From Janthinobacterium lividum (GTDB taxonomy: Bacteria; Pseudomonadota; Gammaproteobacteria; Burkholderiales; Burkholderiaceae_D): a DNA stretch of 64,000 nucleotides. Shown piece after piece: positions 1-8,845 of the stretch. The notes beneath the pieces were generated by a model, which made no database searches, was not told where the DNA came from, and saw only the letters and a list, made by a program, of their open reading frames with translations. Every line of letters begins with the position of its first letter. Position 1 is the stretch's first letter. The position numbers and the translations under genes were made by a program. The stretch is taken from positions 1 through 64,000 of the forward strand of contig NZ_JAAOLY010000015.1 of NCBI RefSeq assembly GCF_011601275.1, given 5' to 3'.

Positions 1-162
1 CTCATGGCGCCTGCCACCCCGGCAGCGCCTGCCGCCGCGCCCGTCCCGCCGCCCGCTCCCGCAGCGACGGCCGTGCCGGCAAGCGATCCTGCCGCGCCCC
101 CCCCCGCCGTGCCCGTCACGCCACCTGCCACGCCAGCCCCACTGCCAACCAATGTCAAATAG
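1..162 (+). CDS. C-terminal tail of a Pro/Ala-rich protein (partial)
   Basis: The first reading frame is open from the window edge to a TAG at 160-162, giving about 53 residues made almost entirely of Ala and Pro with a few Val and Thr, ending LPTNVK. Only the 3' end is present, so the family cannot be read directly. In related Burkholderiales a DUF3106 protein with a Pro/Ala-rich tail often sits before an RDD gene, so that is the likeliest identity, but it is an inference from context. The stop overlaps the start of the RDD gene by 11 bases, which suggests coupled translation. Confidence 0.55.
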   Translation, partial: LMAPATPAAPAAAPVPPPAPAATAVPASDPAAPPPAVPVTPPATPAPLPTNVK

Positions 163-688
163 CACGCCTGCCGCCAGCATCACTTCCCATCCCACGATCA
201 AGCGCCGCCTGATTTCCATGGTGTACGAGTCGCTGCTGGCCCTGGCCGTGCTGTTCTTGCCGTTCCTGCTGTTTGAACTGGCCGTGCAAGGCGCGCATAC
301 GCCGTTGACGGAGCACATGCGCCAATGCCTGGCCTTCCTCGTCATGGGCGCGTATTTCATCCATCAGTGGAGCCGCGAAGGGCAAACCCTGGCCATGAAG
401 ACGTGGCGCTTGCAACTGGTGCTACCGGGCCATACCCACGTGCCGCTGCGCGTGGCCGCCTACCGCTACGTCTTGTCATGGATGTGGCTGCTTCCAGCCC
501 TGCTGGTGTCGTATCTGCTGGACTTGCAGCACTGGACGGCCCTGGGCGCCATCGGCATTGGCATCCTGGCCTGGTCCAGCACGGCCCTGTTCACGGGCAA
601 TGGGCAATTCCTGCACGACAAGCTGGTTGGCACGCAGATCGTGCAATTGCCAGCCCCCGCGAAGAAGCCGAAGAAAGTCGCCGCCTGA
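152..688 (+). CDS. RDD family inner-membrane protein
   Basis: A 178-residue protein with a charged N-terminus (IKRRL at about 16-20) and hydrophobic segments at roughly 26-46, 59-76, 108-125 and 129-148. This matches the RDD fold, a small integral membrane domain of mostly unknown transport or accessory function. The characteristic Arg pair precedes the first helix, while the usual Asp in the helix is replaced by Glu (YESLL). The C-terminus is short and basic (PAKKPKKVAA). It is cotranscribed with, and overlaps, the Pro/Ala-rich gene before it. The exact role is unknown. Confidence 0.8.
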   Translation: MSNSTPAASITSHPTIKRRLISMVYESLLALAVLFLPFLLFELAVQGAHTPLTEHMRQCLAFLVMGAYFIHQWSREGQTLAMKTWRLQLVLPGHTHVPLRVAAYRYVLSWMWLLPALLVSYLLDLQHWTALGAIGIGILAWSSTALFTGNGQFLHDKLVGTQIVQLPAPAKKPKKVAA

Positions 689-750
689 GTTTTACGCGGC
701 TTGACCTGGGTCATTGAAGCGCCACGGGGGCTCTGCGATCATGGCATGCC

Positions 751-1179
751 ATGAAGAATACCGCCCCCCTCCCCCACACACGCTTCGCTCCCTATCGCGA
801 GGAAGTCTGCAGCGAAGACGAAGTCAAACATCTCGTCCACACCTTTTATGCGGCCGCGCGCGACGATGCAATGCTGGGCCCCATCTTTGCCGCCGAGGTC
901 AAGGATTGGGATGCTCATCTGGCAACATTGATCGATTTCTGGTCAGGCTTGCTGCGCGGCACCATGCGCTACCACGGCAAGCCGCTGGCCCAGCATGCGC
1001 AAATGGAACACCTCACGCCCTGCATGTTCCGCCGCTGGCTGACGCTGTTCTTTGCCACGACGGAAAGCATGGGCAATGCCGCCCTGCAAGAGAAGGCCGA
1101 TACCATCGCCTTGAATATTGCCGAACGGCTATGGAAAAGCTTTGCGGAAAGCCATTCCATCACGGCGCCGCAACTTTAG
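751..1179 (+). CDS. Group III truncated haemoglobin
   Basis: A 142-residue globin of the 2-on-2 fold, group III. The FWSGLLRG segment at 63-70, the YHGKPLAQH stretch at 74-82 and the FRRWLTLF helix at 93-100 are typical. His82 is the likely proximal haem ligand and Tyr33 occupies the B10 region; both are assigned by motif, not alignment. Members bind O2, NO or peroxide, and roles in NO or oxygen handling are proposed. The start at 751 is the third base group of a perfect 14-base palindrome (740-753). The 3' end overlaps the convergent pseudouridine synthase gene by 4 bases. Confidence 0.9.
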   Translation: MKNTAPLPHTRFAPYREEVCSEDEVKHLVHTFYAAARDDAMLGPIFAAEVKDWDAHLATLIDFWSGLLRGTMRYHGKPLAQHAQMEHLTPCMFRRWLTLFFATTESMGNAALQEKADTIALNIAERLWKSFAESHSITAPQL

Positions 1180-1934
1180 AAGCGCTCGTAACCCTGCAGA
1201 TAGCGCCATTGCCCCACGGGCATGGCGCCCATCGGGATGCGGCCGATGCGCAGGCGTTTCATGGCGACGACGTCCAGCCCGACCATCTTGCACATGTGCG
1301 CGATCTGGCCCGGCTGCACGTTTTTCAGGGCAAAGCGCAAGCGCGTTTCATTTTGCCAGCTGACCTTGATCGGCGGCAAAGGCTTGCCATTGAAGGGCAA
1401 GCCGTGATTGAGCAGCGCCAGACCGTTTTCGGCAATGGCGCCCGACACCTCCACGATGAATTCCTGCTCCACGGTTTTCGCTTCGTCAACCAGCTTGCGG
1501 GCGACGCGGAAATCCTGCGTGAACACCAGCAGGCCGGACGCCATGGTGTCGAGCGGATTGGTGATGGTCAAACCGATCAGATGACGCTTGAGGAAGCGCG
1601 TGACGGAGCTGGGGGCCACATTTTCCGGCGTGAAAATCTCTTCGGGACGCAAACAGCTCAATGCTGGCTTGCCTTCGCTGCCCACGCCACCATTCGTGCC
1701 GGCCGGCTTATGCAGCAGGATCGTCACGGGCGGCATTTCTTCCAGGGTCGCGTTCGGCAGCAGCACTACCGTTTGATTGTCGGCCACGCGGGCGCCCGAC
1801 TCTTCCACCAGCACGCCATCGACCGTGACCCAGCCGCCCTCGATATACAGCTCGGCTTCGCGGCGCGAACAGGGCACGTCTTCAGACAGGCGCTTGGCCA
1901 GGCGGACGGTGGGCATTTCAATTGGTGTGGTCAT
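1176..1934 (-). CDS. Pseudouridine synthase of the RsuA/RluB/RluE/RluF family (divergent)
   Basis: A 252-residue protein with an N-terminal S4 RNA-binding domain (about 10-57) and a pseudouridine synthase domain. The family isomerises a uridine in rRNA (or tRNA), using a catalytic Asp in the motif GRLD followed by a Ser/Thr-Glu-Gly-Leu segment. Here the motif reads NPLDTMASGLLVF, so Asp129 is kept but the Gly-Arg before it and the Glu after it are changed. Closest in type to RluF, but the specific target cannot be read from sequence. ATG at 1934 is preferred over the upstream TTG at 1946; neither has a strong ribosome binding site. Confidence 0.82.
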   Translation of the reverse strand: MTTPIEMPTVRLAKRLSEDVPCSRREAELYIEGGWVTVDGVLVEESGARVADNQTVVLLPNATLEEMPPVTILLHKPAGTNGGVGSEGKPALSCLRPEEIFTPENVAPSSVTRFLKRHLIGLTITNPLDTMASGLLVFTQDFRVARKLVDEAKTVEQEFIVEVSGAIAENGLALLNHGLPFNGKPLPPIKVSWQNETRLRFALKNVQPGQIAHMCKMVGLDVVAMKRLRIGRIPMGAMPVGQWRYLQGYERF

Positions 1935-2028
1935 GGGGAGGTGCAAAAAGCAAGGGAGGAGAAAGCCGGTATTGTAACCGACCCGCTCCTCCCTTCTTGT
2001 TGCCGTTGTTGCCGATTGCCCGGTGGTT

Positions 2029-2086
2029 GTCGGATTACGCTGCGCTAATCCGACCTACGTGGCGCATCAGGCAGGTCGGATTAGCG
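2029..2086. repeat. REP-like extragenic palindromic element
   Basis: The arm GTCGGATTA (2029-2037) pairs with TAATCCGAC (2046-2054) across an 8-base centre, and a third copy in the first orientation (GGTCGGATTAGCG) lies at 2074-2086. It sits between the start of the pseudouridine synthase gene and the stop of the methyltransferase. Elements of this GTCGGATTA type are dispersed between genes in many proteobacteria, often as transcript-end hairpins. Only one cluster was seen in this window. Confidence 0.55.
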
Positions 2087-2107
2087 GCTTGCCCTGTAAT
2101 CCAGCAA

Positions 2108-3025
2108 TCAGGCCTGCGCCTTGGCCAATTCCTCGGCAAAGAAACGGTGTCCCATCTCTTCCAGGCCCAAGGTTTGCAGCACTTCCTGCAAGCGTTCCGT
2201 CGGGCGCTGGCGCGGCAGGTTCTTGTAACTGGCGATGATCAGTTCATTCTTCATCGAATGCTCCCAGCCCACCAGTTCCGTCACGCTGACCTGGTAGCCA
2301 TGGGCTTCCAGCTGCAGGCAGCGCAGCACGTTGGTGATCTGGCTGCCGAACTCGCGCGTGTGCAGCGGGTGGCGCCACAGTTCCGTCAAGACGTTCTTGC
2401 CCAGGCTCTTGCCCTTGTTCTTTTTCAACACGGACGCCACTTCCGCCTGGCAGCATGGCACCAGCACCATGAATTTCGCCTTTTTCTTCAAGGCGAAGTG
2501 AATCGCATCATCAGTGGCCGTGTTGCACGCATGCAAGGCCGTGACGATGTCGATCTGCTGCGGCAGCAAATTCGATTCCGTCGATTCGGCCACGGACAGC
2601 GGCAGGAACGACATGCCGGGGAACTTGAATTTCTTGGCCAGTTCCTGCGAACGCTGCACCAGCTCTTCGCGCGTCTCGATGCCGTAGATGTGCGAACCGT
2701 CGTTGCCGTTCTTGAAGAACAGGTCGTACAGGATGAAGCCGAGGTACGATTTGCCGGCGCCGTGGTCGACCAGCGAGACGCCAGGGTGATCGAGCTGCAC
2801 TTCGCGCAGCAGCGGCTCGATGAACTGCGTCAGATGGTACACCTGCTTGAGCTTGCGGCGGCTGTCCTGGTTCATCTTGCCGTCGCGCGTCAGGATGTGC
2901 AATTCCTGCAGCAAGGCGACCGACTGGCCATCCTTGATCTCGGGCATGTTGCTGGCGGCCGTGATGACGTCTTTCGGCGCAGCGACTGCGGTGGCGGCGG
3001 CTGCCGCGCCCTTAGCGCGCTTCAT
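2108..3025 (-). CDS. Class I SAM-dependent methyltransferase (Methyltransf_32-like)
   Basis: A 305-residue protein. Motif I reads VDHGAGKSYLGF, with later HACNTATDDA and VPCCQAEV signatures, the pattern of the Methyltransf_32 group that includes TRM13-like RNA methyltransferases. It begins with a basic Ala-rich stretch that could contact RNA. The substrate is not known. ATG at 3025 (MKRAKG) is chosen because it lies inside the last codons of iscX, a 14-base overlap; an upstream in-frame start would run deep into iscX. Its position makes it the probable last gene of the isc operon, which hints at a link with Fe-S status that is otherwise unproven. Confidence 0.8.
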   Translation of the reverse strand: MKRAKGAAAAATAVAAPKDVITAASNMPEIKDGQSVALLQELHILTRDGKMNQDSRRKLKQVYHLTQFIEPLLREVQLDHPGVSLVDHGAGKSYLGFILYDLFFKNGNDGSHIYGIETREELVQRSQELAKKFKFPGMSFLPLSVAESTESNLLPQQIDIVTALHACNTATDDAIHFALKKKAKFMVLVPCCQAEVASVLKKNKGKSLGKNVLTELWRHPLHTREFGSQITNVLRCLQLEAHGYQVSVTELVGWEHSMKNELIIASYKNLPRQRPTERLQEVLQTLGLEEMGHRFFAEELAKAQA

Positions 3026-3206
3026 CGATCCACGCCATCTGTATCGCCTCGAGCACTTTTTCGCCGCCGCGCGTGTGGTCATCGTCGAAGCCGTCCAGTT
3101 CCACCACCCAGTTATGCAGGTCGGTGAAACGCACGGTCAGGGGATCGATGTCCGGATGCGTGTCGAACAAGGCTTCGGCGATCGCGGTGATGTCGGACCA
3201 TTTCAT
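3012..3206 (-). CDS. iscX: Fe-S cluster assembly protein IscX
   Basis: A 64-residue acidic protein, the normal length for IscX (YfhJ). The MKWSD start, the DTHPDIDPLTVRFTDL segment and the C-terminal EAIQMAWIDE are characteristic. IscX binds IscS and iron and adjusts the rate of cluster assembly, competing with frataxin (CyaY) and ferredoxin for the same face of IscS. It follows fdx after one base and is overlapped at its 3' end by the methyltransferase gene. Confidence 0.95.
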   Translation of the reverse strand: MKWSDITAIAEALFDTHPDIDPLTVRFTDLHNWVVELDGFDDDHTRGGEKVLEAIQMAWIDEAR

Positions 3207-3207
3207 G

Positions 3208-3549
3208 TTAGTGGCTGCCTTCGCTGACCTGGTTGATCGTGTATTTCGGGATTTCGACGACGAGGTCGGCCTCGGCCACGATGGACTGGCACGACAGGCG
3301 CGACACGGCTTCCAGGCCCCAGGCCTTGTCCAGCATGTCTTCTTCCAGTTCCGTCGCTTCGTTCAGGGACTCGATGCCTTCGCGCACCAGCACGTGGCAC
3401 GTGGTGCAGGCGCACGATTTTTCGCAGGCGTGCTCGATGTCGATGTCGTTTTCCAGCAGGATGTCGCAGATGGACTTGCCGGCAGGTGCTTCGATGACGG
3501 CGCCGTCCGGGCAAAGCTTGGCGTGCGGCAGGATAACGATTTGTGGCAT
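3208..3549 (-). CDS. fdx: ISC-type [2Fe-2S] ferredoxin
   Basis: A 113-residue adrenodoxin-type ferredoxin. The cluster ligands lie in CEKSCACTTC (Cys-x5-Cys-x2-Cys) and in a later LSCQS Cys, the spacing of the isc-operon Fdx rather than plant-type ferredoxins. It supplies electrons to IscS/IscU for reducing sulfane sulfur during cluster assembly. It lies between hscA and iscX in the normal isc order. Confidence 0.95.
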   Translation of the reverse strand: MPQIVILPHAKLCPDGAVIEAPAGKSICDILLENDIDIEHACEKSCACTTCHVLVREGIESLNEATELEEDMLDKAWGLEAVSRLSCQSIVAEADLVVEIPKYTINQVSEGSH

Positions 3550-3620
3550 GGTTTCTTCTTTCAGTCTGTCATTCGGAGCGCGGCCGCCGCAGGCTATGCT
3601 CGCGGCGGCGCGCTGTTCAA

Positions 3621-5507
3621 TTAGTCTTGTACGACCTGGTCCAGAGATTTACCCGTCAAGGCACTGCGCACGCTGCGGTCCATGCGGCGCGAGGCGAAAT
3701 CCTCGGTGCCGTCGGCAAGCAGCTCGATCGCCAGCTTCAAGGCCTGGTGGTCGATGGCGCCGCTTTGCGATTGCACGATGGCGTCGCGCACCCGGTTCAT
3801 CAAGCCATCGACGGTGATGCGTTCGGCGTCGTCGAGCAAGCCGCCGTCCTCGTCCAGCGCCGACTGCGTGGCCAGCAGGATGCGTTCCGCTTCCACCTGC
3901 TCTTCACGCAGCGCGCGCGCCACCATGTCGACGTCGGCCGACGTGTACGAATCCTGCAGCATGCGGGCGATGTCGTCGTCGCCCAGGCCGTAGGCCGGCT
4001 TGACGCTGATCGACGCTTCCACGCCCGAGCGCAGTTCGCGCGCCGACACCGACAACAAGCCGTCCGCATCGACCTGGTAGGTGATGCGGATGCGCGCGGC
4101 GCCCGCCACCATCGGCGGAATGCCGCGCAGCTCGAAGCGCGCCAGCGAGCGGCAGTCGCTCACCAGTTCGCGCTCGCCCTGCAGCACGTGCACGGCCAGC
4201 GCCGTCTGGCCATCCTTGAAGGTCGTGAATTCCTGCGCGCGCGCGCATGGGATCGTCGAATTACGGGGGATGATTTTTTCCACCAGGCCGCCCATGGTCT
4301 CGATACCGAGCGACAGCGGAATCACGTCGAGCAGCAGCCAGTCGTCGCCAGCGGCGCGGTTACCGGCCAGCAAGTTCGCCTGGATGGCGGCGCCCAGCGC
4401 CACCACTTTATCCGGGTCGATATTCGCATGCGGCGTCGTGTGGAAGAATTCGCTCACGGCGCGCTGCACGTGCGGCATGCGCGTGGCGCCGCCCACCATC
4501 ACCACGCCGTCGACGTCGTCCGCGTCCACGTTCGCGTCGCGCAAGGCTTTCTTGATGGCGTTCATGGTCTTGGCGACCAAATGCTGCGTCATGGCGGCAA
4601 AGTCGGCCGCCGTGATGCGCAGGTGGATCTCTTCGCCCGAGTTCAGGGCCGCGTCGATCATCGTTTCCGGCTTGGTCGACAGCGTTTCCTTGATCTCGCG
4701 CGCTTTCACCATCAGGATGGCCGTGTCTTCGTCCGACAGGGGCGCCAGCTTGGCCTGCTCGCTGATCCAGCAGAACAGGCGGCGGTCGAAATCGTCGCCG
4801 CCCAGAGCAGAGTCGCCGCCCGTGGACAGCACTTCGAAGACGCCTTTGCTCAGCTTCAGGATCGAGATGTCGAAGGTACCGCCACCGAGGTCGTACACGG
4901 CGTACACGCCTTCGGACGCGTTGTCGAGGCCGTAAGCAATGGCGGCGGCCGTCGGCTCGCTCAGCAGGCGCAGCACGTTGATACCGGCCAGCTGCGCCGC
5001 ATCTTTCGTTGCCTGGCGCTGCGCGTCGTCAAAATAGGCGGGCACGGTGATGACGGCGCCGACCAGGTCGTCGCCGAGCGAATCCTCCGCGCGCTGGCGC
5101 AAGGTGGCGAGGATTTGCGCCGACACCTCGACGGGGCTTTTCACGCCGGCCACGGTTTTCAGCTGCACCATGCCAGGCGTGTCCTGGAAATCGTAGGGCA
5201 GGTTTTCCGCGTAGGCGATGTCGGCCAGGCCGCGGCCCATGAAGCGTTTCACGGACACGATGGTGTTCTTCGGGTCGGTGGTTTGCGCGGACAGGGCCTT
5301 GTAGCCGATGTTCGCGTGGCCATTCGGCAGGTAGCGCACGACGGACGGCAGCAGGGAGTGCCCTTCCTCGTCGTTGAGCACCTCGGGAATGCTGTTGCGG
5401 ACAGTGGCGACCAGGGAATTGGTGGTGCCCAGATCGATGCCGACGGCCAGGCGGTGCTGGTGCGGCGCGGTCGACATGCCTGGTTCGGAGATTTGCAGAA
5501 GTGCCAT
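3621..5507 (-). CDS. hscA: Fe-S protein assembly chaperone HscA (Hsp70 family)
   Basis: A 628-residue Hsp70. The ATPase domain shows [30 protein letters not shown] and [11 protein letters not shown], and a substrate-binding domain follows from about residue 390. HscA recognises the LPPVK loop of IscU, which is present in the iscU product here, and with HscB drives transfer of the assembled cluster to target proteins. The ATG at 5507 has a GAGG about 10 bases upstream. It follows hscB after 108 bases, one of the longest gaps inside the operon. Confidence 0.97.
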   Translation of the reverse strand: MALLQISEPGMSTAPHQHRLAVGIDLGTTNSLVATVRNSIPEVLNDEEGHSLLPSVVRYLPNGHANIGYKALSAQTTDPKNTIVSVKRFMGRGLADIAYAENLPYDFQDTPGMVQLKTVAGVKSPVEVSAQILATLRQRAEDSLGDDLVGAVITVPAYFDDAQRQATKDAAQLAGINVLRLLSEPTAAAIAYGLDNASEGVYAVYDLGGGTFDISILKLSKGVFEVLSTGGDSALGGDDFDRRLFCWISEQAKLAPLSDEDTAILMVKAREIKETLSTKPETMIDAALNSGEEIHLRITAADFAAMTQHLVAKTMNAIKKALRDANVDADDVDGVVMVGGATRMPHVQRAVSEFFHTTPHANIDPDKVVALGAAIQANLLAGNRAAGDDWLLLDVIPLSLGIETMGGLVEKIIPRNSTIPCARAQEFTTFKDGQTALAVHVLQGERELVSDCRSLARFELRGIPPMVAGAARIRITYQVDADGLLSVSARELRSGVEASISVKPAYGLGDDDIARMLQDSYTSADVDMVARALREEQVEAERILLATQSALDEDGGLLDDAERITVDGLMNRVRDAIVQSQSGAIDHQALKLAIELLADGTEDFASRRMDRSVRSALTGKSLDQVVQD

Positions 5508-5615
5508 TGTATTCGTGCCTCGATTAATTTTTTGCGTGATGCGGTTGATGCCTGTCGCGCATTATAAGACGCGCGCCAGACTGGCGCTTGGCACGCCGGT
5601 CAAGCTATCCGGAGA

Positions 5616-6131
5616 TCAGACTTCAATCGCCTCATAGGCAAAACGGACTTCCTCGCCAAATTTGTCGAGGAACATCAGGGCGCGCACGCTTTGCGCGGCA
5701 TTCACATAGTCGGCCGCGTCGAGCTGGGCCGCCACATGGGCCAGCAAGGCCTTGCGTTCGCCGCGCAGTTGGCGGTCCAGGGCGTCGAGCGCGTCGGCAT
5801 CCTTGCCGGCGCGGGCGTCGCCCAGTTCTTCGCGCCATTCCATCTGCTGCATCAGGAAACTGACGGGCATGGCCGTGTTCGACTCCGTCTGCAGGTCGAC
5901 GCCATTGATTTCGCACAGGTATTGCGCGCGTTTTTGCGGGCTTTTCAGGGTTTGGTAGGCTTCATTGGCACGCGTGGCCCATTGCATCGCCACGCGCTTT
6001 TCAGCGCTGCTGGCGTTGATGAAGCGGTCCGGGTGGACCTTGCCCTGCACGTCGCGGTAGGCCGCGTCAAGCGCGCTCATGTCGAGCGAGAACTGCGCCG
6101 GCAACTGGAATAATTCGAAGTGGTTTTGCAT
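5616..6131 (-). CDS. hscB: Fe-S assembly co-chaperone HscB (J-protein)
   Basis: A 171-residue protein with an N-terminal J domain containing the HPDRF form of the HPD motif (HPDRFINAS), and a C-terminal helical bundle that binds IscU. HscB stimulates HscA ATPase and delivers IscU to it. The ATG at 6131 has no clear Shine-Dalgarno sequence; a 9-bp hairpin ends 13 bases before it, so translation may depend on upstream iscA or on local structure. Confidence 0.96.
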   Translation of the reverse strand: MQNHFELFQLPAQFSLDMSALDAAYRDVQGKVHPDRFINASSAEKRVAMQWATRANEAYQTLKSPQKRAQYLCEINGVDLQTESNTAMPVSFLMQQMEWREELGDARAGKDADALDALDRQLRGERKALLAHVAAQLDAADYVNAAQSVRALMFLDKFGEEVRFAYEAIEV

Positions 6132-6144
6132 AATGGTCAGTGGT

Positions 6145-6172
6145 CGCTGTACCGCAATCGATGGGTACAGCG
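6145..6172 (-). other. Intercistronic hairpin between iscA and hscB
   Basis: CGCTGTACC (6145-6153) and GGTACAGCG (6164-6172) are perfect inverted repeats of 9 bp with a 10-base loop. Flanking GGTC and GACC bases could extend the stem with a bulge. No T tract follows on the minus strand, so it is not a simple terminator. In the isc mRNA it would sit just before the hscB start and could act in processing, stability or translation. Confidence 0.5.
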
Positions 6173-6197
6173 CACCGACCGGGGTCTTGCCAGCTGT

Positions 6198-6518
6198 TTA
6201 AATCCTGAAGGACTCGCCGCAGCCGCAGGCGTCTTTTTCGTTCGGATTGTGGAACTTGAAGCCTTCGTTCAAGCCTTCGCGCGCGAAATCGAGTTCCGTG
6301 CCGTCGATGTAAGGCAGGCTTTTCGGGTCGACGAAGACTTTCACGCCGTGCGATTCGAAGACGCTGTCTTCAGCCGCCACTTCATCGACATATTCCAGCT
6401 TGTAAGCCAGGCCCGAGCAGCCCGTGGTACGCACGCCGAAGCGCAGGCCCATGCCCTTGCCGCGCCGTTCGATATAACGGTTGATGTGTTTCGCCGCTTT
6501 TTCGGTCAGTGTGATCAT
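6198..6518 (-). CDS. iscA: Fe-S assembly A-type carrier IscA
   Basis: A 106-residue A-type carrier. The three conserved Cys are present in TTGCSGLAY and in the C-terminal CGCGES motif. IscA accepts clusters from IscU and helps mature [4Fe-4S] proteins. The ATG at 6518 (MITLTEKAA) is preferred over longer in-frame starts because family members begin with this helix and a TACGGAGAAAT stretch gives a GGAG site directly upstream. Confidence 0.96.
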   Translation of the reverse strand: MITLTEKAAKHINRYIERRGKGMGLRFGVRTTGCSGLAYKLEYVDEVAAEDSVFESHGVKVFVDPKSLPYIDGTELDFAREGLNEGFKFHNPNEKDACGCGESFRI

Positions 6519-6569
6519 GTATTTCTCCGTAACTGCCCCGGCCTTGCGGCTGGGGCGGGCTACCAACGT

Positions 6570-6959
6570 TTAAGCTGCTGCCGGGTGACGGGTCTGATAA
6601 TCCAACACCGCCGCCTTGATGGCATCTTCCGCCAGGATGGAGCAGTGGATCTTCACTGGCGGCAGGGCCAGTTCTTCGGCGATCTGCGTGTTCTTGATGG
6701 CCAGCGCCTGGTCCAGGGTCTTGCCCTTGACCCATTCCGTCACCAGGGAGCTCGACGCGATGGCCGAACCGCAGCCGTAGGTCTTGAATTTCGCATCTTC
6801 GATCAGGCCATCGGCGCCGACCTTGATCTGCAGTTTCATCACGTCGCCGCAGGCAGGCGCGCCGACCATGCCGGTGCCGATGGTTTCATCACCCTTGTCG
6901 AAAGCGCCCACGTTGCGCGGGTTTTCGTAATGATCGAGTACTTTGTCCGAGTAAGCCAT
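6570..6959 (-). CDS. iscU: Fe-S cluster scaffold IscU
   Basis: A 129-residue scaffold beginning MAYSDKVLDHYENPRNVG. The three ligand Cys are in PACGDVMK, YGCGSAIA and IHCSILAEDA, and the HscA-recognition motif LPPVK lies just before the last one. IscU receives sulfur from IscS and iron to build a [2Fe-2S] cluster. An AAAGGAGC stretch gives a good ribosome binding site. It lies between iscS and iscA as usual. Confidence 0.98.
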   Translation of the reverse strand: MAYSDKVLDHYENPRNVGAFDKGDETIGTGMVGAPACGDVMKLQIKVGADGLIEDAKFKTYGCGSAIASSSLVTEWVKGKTLDQALAIKNTQIAEELALPPVKIHCSILAEDAIKAAVLDYQTRHPAAA

Positions 6960-7014
6960 TTTGATGCTCCTTTAATATTCTTGCCGGCCCCGTCAACAGG
7001 GGCCGCGGTATTGG

Positions 7015-8271
7015 TTAGTGGGCTGCCCATTGAATCGAATTGATGTCGATTCCGTCCTTGAACATATCCCACAGCGGCGACAGTTCGCGCAGCTTGTGTA
7101 CTTTCGATTTCAGCAGGTTCACGGCGAAGTCGATGTCTTCCTCGGTCGAGAAGCGGCCGATGGTGAAGCGGATCGAGCTGTGCGCCAGTTCGTCGCTGCG
7201 GCCCAGGGCGCGCAGCACGTACGATGGTTCCAGGCTGGCCGAGGTGCAGGCCGAACCGGACGACACGGCGATATCCTTGATCGCCATGATCAGCGACTCG
7301 CCTTCGACGTAGTTGAAGCTCACGTTCAGGTTGTGCGGCACGCGGTGATCCATGTCGCCGTTGATGTAGACTTCTTCGATCTCTTGCAAGCCCTTGGCCA
7401 GGCGGTCGCGCAAGGCCTTGATACGGCCGATTTCGCTGTCCATTTCTTCCTTGGCGATGCGGAATGCTTCGCCCATGCCGACGATCTGGTGCGTTGGCAG
7501 GGTGCCGGAACGCAAGCCGCGCTCATGGCCGCCACCGTGCATCTGCGCTTCCAGGCGCACGCGCGGCTTGCGGCACACGTACAGGGCGCCCACGCCTTTC
7601 GGGCCGTAGGTTTTGTGCGCCGTGAAGGTCATCAGGTCGACCTTGGTCTTTTGCAGGTCGATGACAACCTTGCCCGTCGCTTGCGCGGCGTCGCAATGGA
7701 AGATGATGCCTTTCGAGCGGCAGAACACGCCGATCTCGTCGATCGGCTGGATCACGCCGATTTCGTTGTTCACCAGCATGACCGACACGAGGATGGTGTC
7801 CGGGCGCACGGCCGCGGCCAGTTGCTCGACGGTGATCAGGCCGTTGTCCTGCGGTTCCAGATACGTCGCTTCAAAGCCGATGCGTTCCAGTTCGCGCACC
7901 GTGTCGAGCACCGATTTGTGTTCGGTCTTGACGGTGATGATGTGCTTGCCCTTGGTCTTGTAGAACTGTGCCGCGCCCTTGATGGCCAGGTTGTTGCTTT
8001 CCGTCGCGCCGGAGGTCCAGATGATTTCGCGCGGATCGGCGTTCACCAGGGCCGCCACGTAGCCGCGCGCTTCTTCCACGGCTTTTTCCGCCGTCCAGCC
8101 ATACATGTGGCTGCGCGATGCCGGATTGCCGAACTGCTCGCGCAGGTAGGGAATCATCTTGTCGGCGACGCGGGGATCGATCGGCGTGGTGGCCGAGTAA
8201 TCCATGTAGATCGGGAAATGCGGTGCGGTTTCAAAGTGCACTTGGCCTACGTTTTTTTCTGGGGCGTTCAT
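7015..8271 (-). CDS. iscS: Cysteine desulfurase IscS
   Basis: A 418-residue PLP enzyme converting cysteine to alanine while passing persulfide sulfur to IscU and other acceptors. The PLP Lys is in [11 protein letters not shown] and the mobile catalytic Cys in [20 protein letters not shown] at 8271 is chosen over an upstream TTG because GCAGGAG lies 8 bases before it and would otherwise be inside the coding frame. The N-terminus carries about 25 extra residues before the [11 protein letters not shown] segment at which E. coli IscS begins. Confidence 0.98.
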   Translation of the reverse strand: MNAPEKNVGQVHFETAPHFPIYMDYSATTPIDPRVADKMIPYLREQFGNPASRSHMYGWTAEKAVEEARGYVAALVNADPREIIWTSGATESNNLAIKGAAQFYKTKGKHIITVKTEHKSVLDTVRELERIGFEATYLEPQDNGLITVEQLAAAVRPDTILVSVMLVNNEIGVIQPIDEIGVFCRSKGIIFHCDAAQATGKVVIDLQKTKVDLMTFTAHKTYGPKGVGALYVCRKPRVRLEAQMHGGGHERGLRSGTLPTHQIVGMGEAFRIAKEEMDSEIGRIKALRDRLAKGLQEIEEVYINGDMDHRVPHNLNVSFNYVEGESLIMAIKDIAVSSGSACTSASLEPSYVLRALGRSDELAHSSIRFTIGRFSTEEDIDFAVNLLKSKVHKLRELSPLWDMFKDGIDINSIQWAAH

Positions 8272-8311
8272 CAATAACTCCTGCAATCAGCAACTTAGTA
8301 TTTTGTAATAT

Positions 8312-8788
8312 TCAACCGATGGCGGCGTGGTTACGATGCATCACCATCACGCTTTGTTCGGCAATCTTTTGTCTCTGCTGGTCGACCAAATCCTGCAAGG
8401 ACACAGAATCCAGATAATCGACCATTTTTTCGTTGAGTGTGGACCACAATTCATGTGTCATGCAGCGCGCACCCGTAGCCGCGTCGGCGCCGTGGCAATG
8501 TTCCTTGCCGCCGCACTGCGTGGCGTCCAGCGGTTCGTCGACAGCGATGATGATGTCGGCCACCGTCACCTTGTCCGCACGGCGCGCCAGGCTGTAGCCG
8601 CCACCGGGACCGCGGATCGATTCGACGATCTCATGACGGCGCAGCTTGCCGAACAGCTGTTCCAGGTAGGACAGGGAAATCGACTGGCGCTGGCTGATGC
8701 CGGACAAGGTGACCGGACCCTTACCCTGGCGCAGGGCAAGATCGATCATCGCAGTCACGGCAAAACGGCCTTTTGTAGTCAGACGCAT
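8312..8788 (-). CDS. iscR: Fe-S-sensing Rrf2 regulator IscR
   Basis: A 158-residue Rrf2-family repressor/activator beginning MRLTTKGRFAVTAMIDLAL, with the winged helix in the first 80 residues. The Cys ligands of the [2Fe-2S] cluster lie in CGGKEHC and a later GARCMTHELW. The first two are five residues apart as in E. coli, but ten residues separate the second and third, where E. coli IscR has five. Holo-IscR represses the isc operon; an IscR site lies upstream. It is the first gene of the operon. Confidence 0.96.
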   Translation of the reverse strand: MRLTTKGRFAVTAMIDLALRQGKGPVTLSGISQRQSISLSYLEQLFGKLRRHEIVESIRGPGGGYSLARRADKVTVADIIIAVDEPLDATQCGGKEHCHGADAATGARCMTHELWSTLNEKMVDYLDSVSLQDLVDQQRQKIAEQSVMVMHRNHAAIG

Positions 8789-8845
8789 ACATCCTCGGTT
8801 CAACTAGTTTAAAATATTGCGGCTTTTCAACTTCTCAAACCCTGA

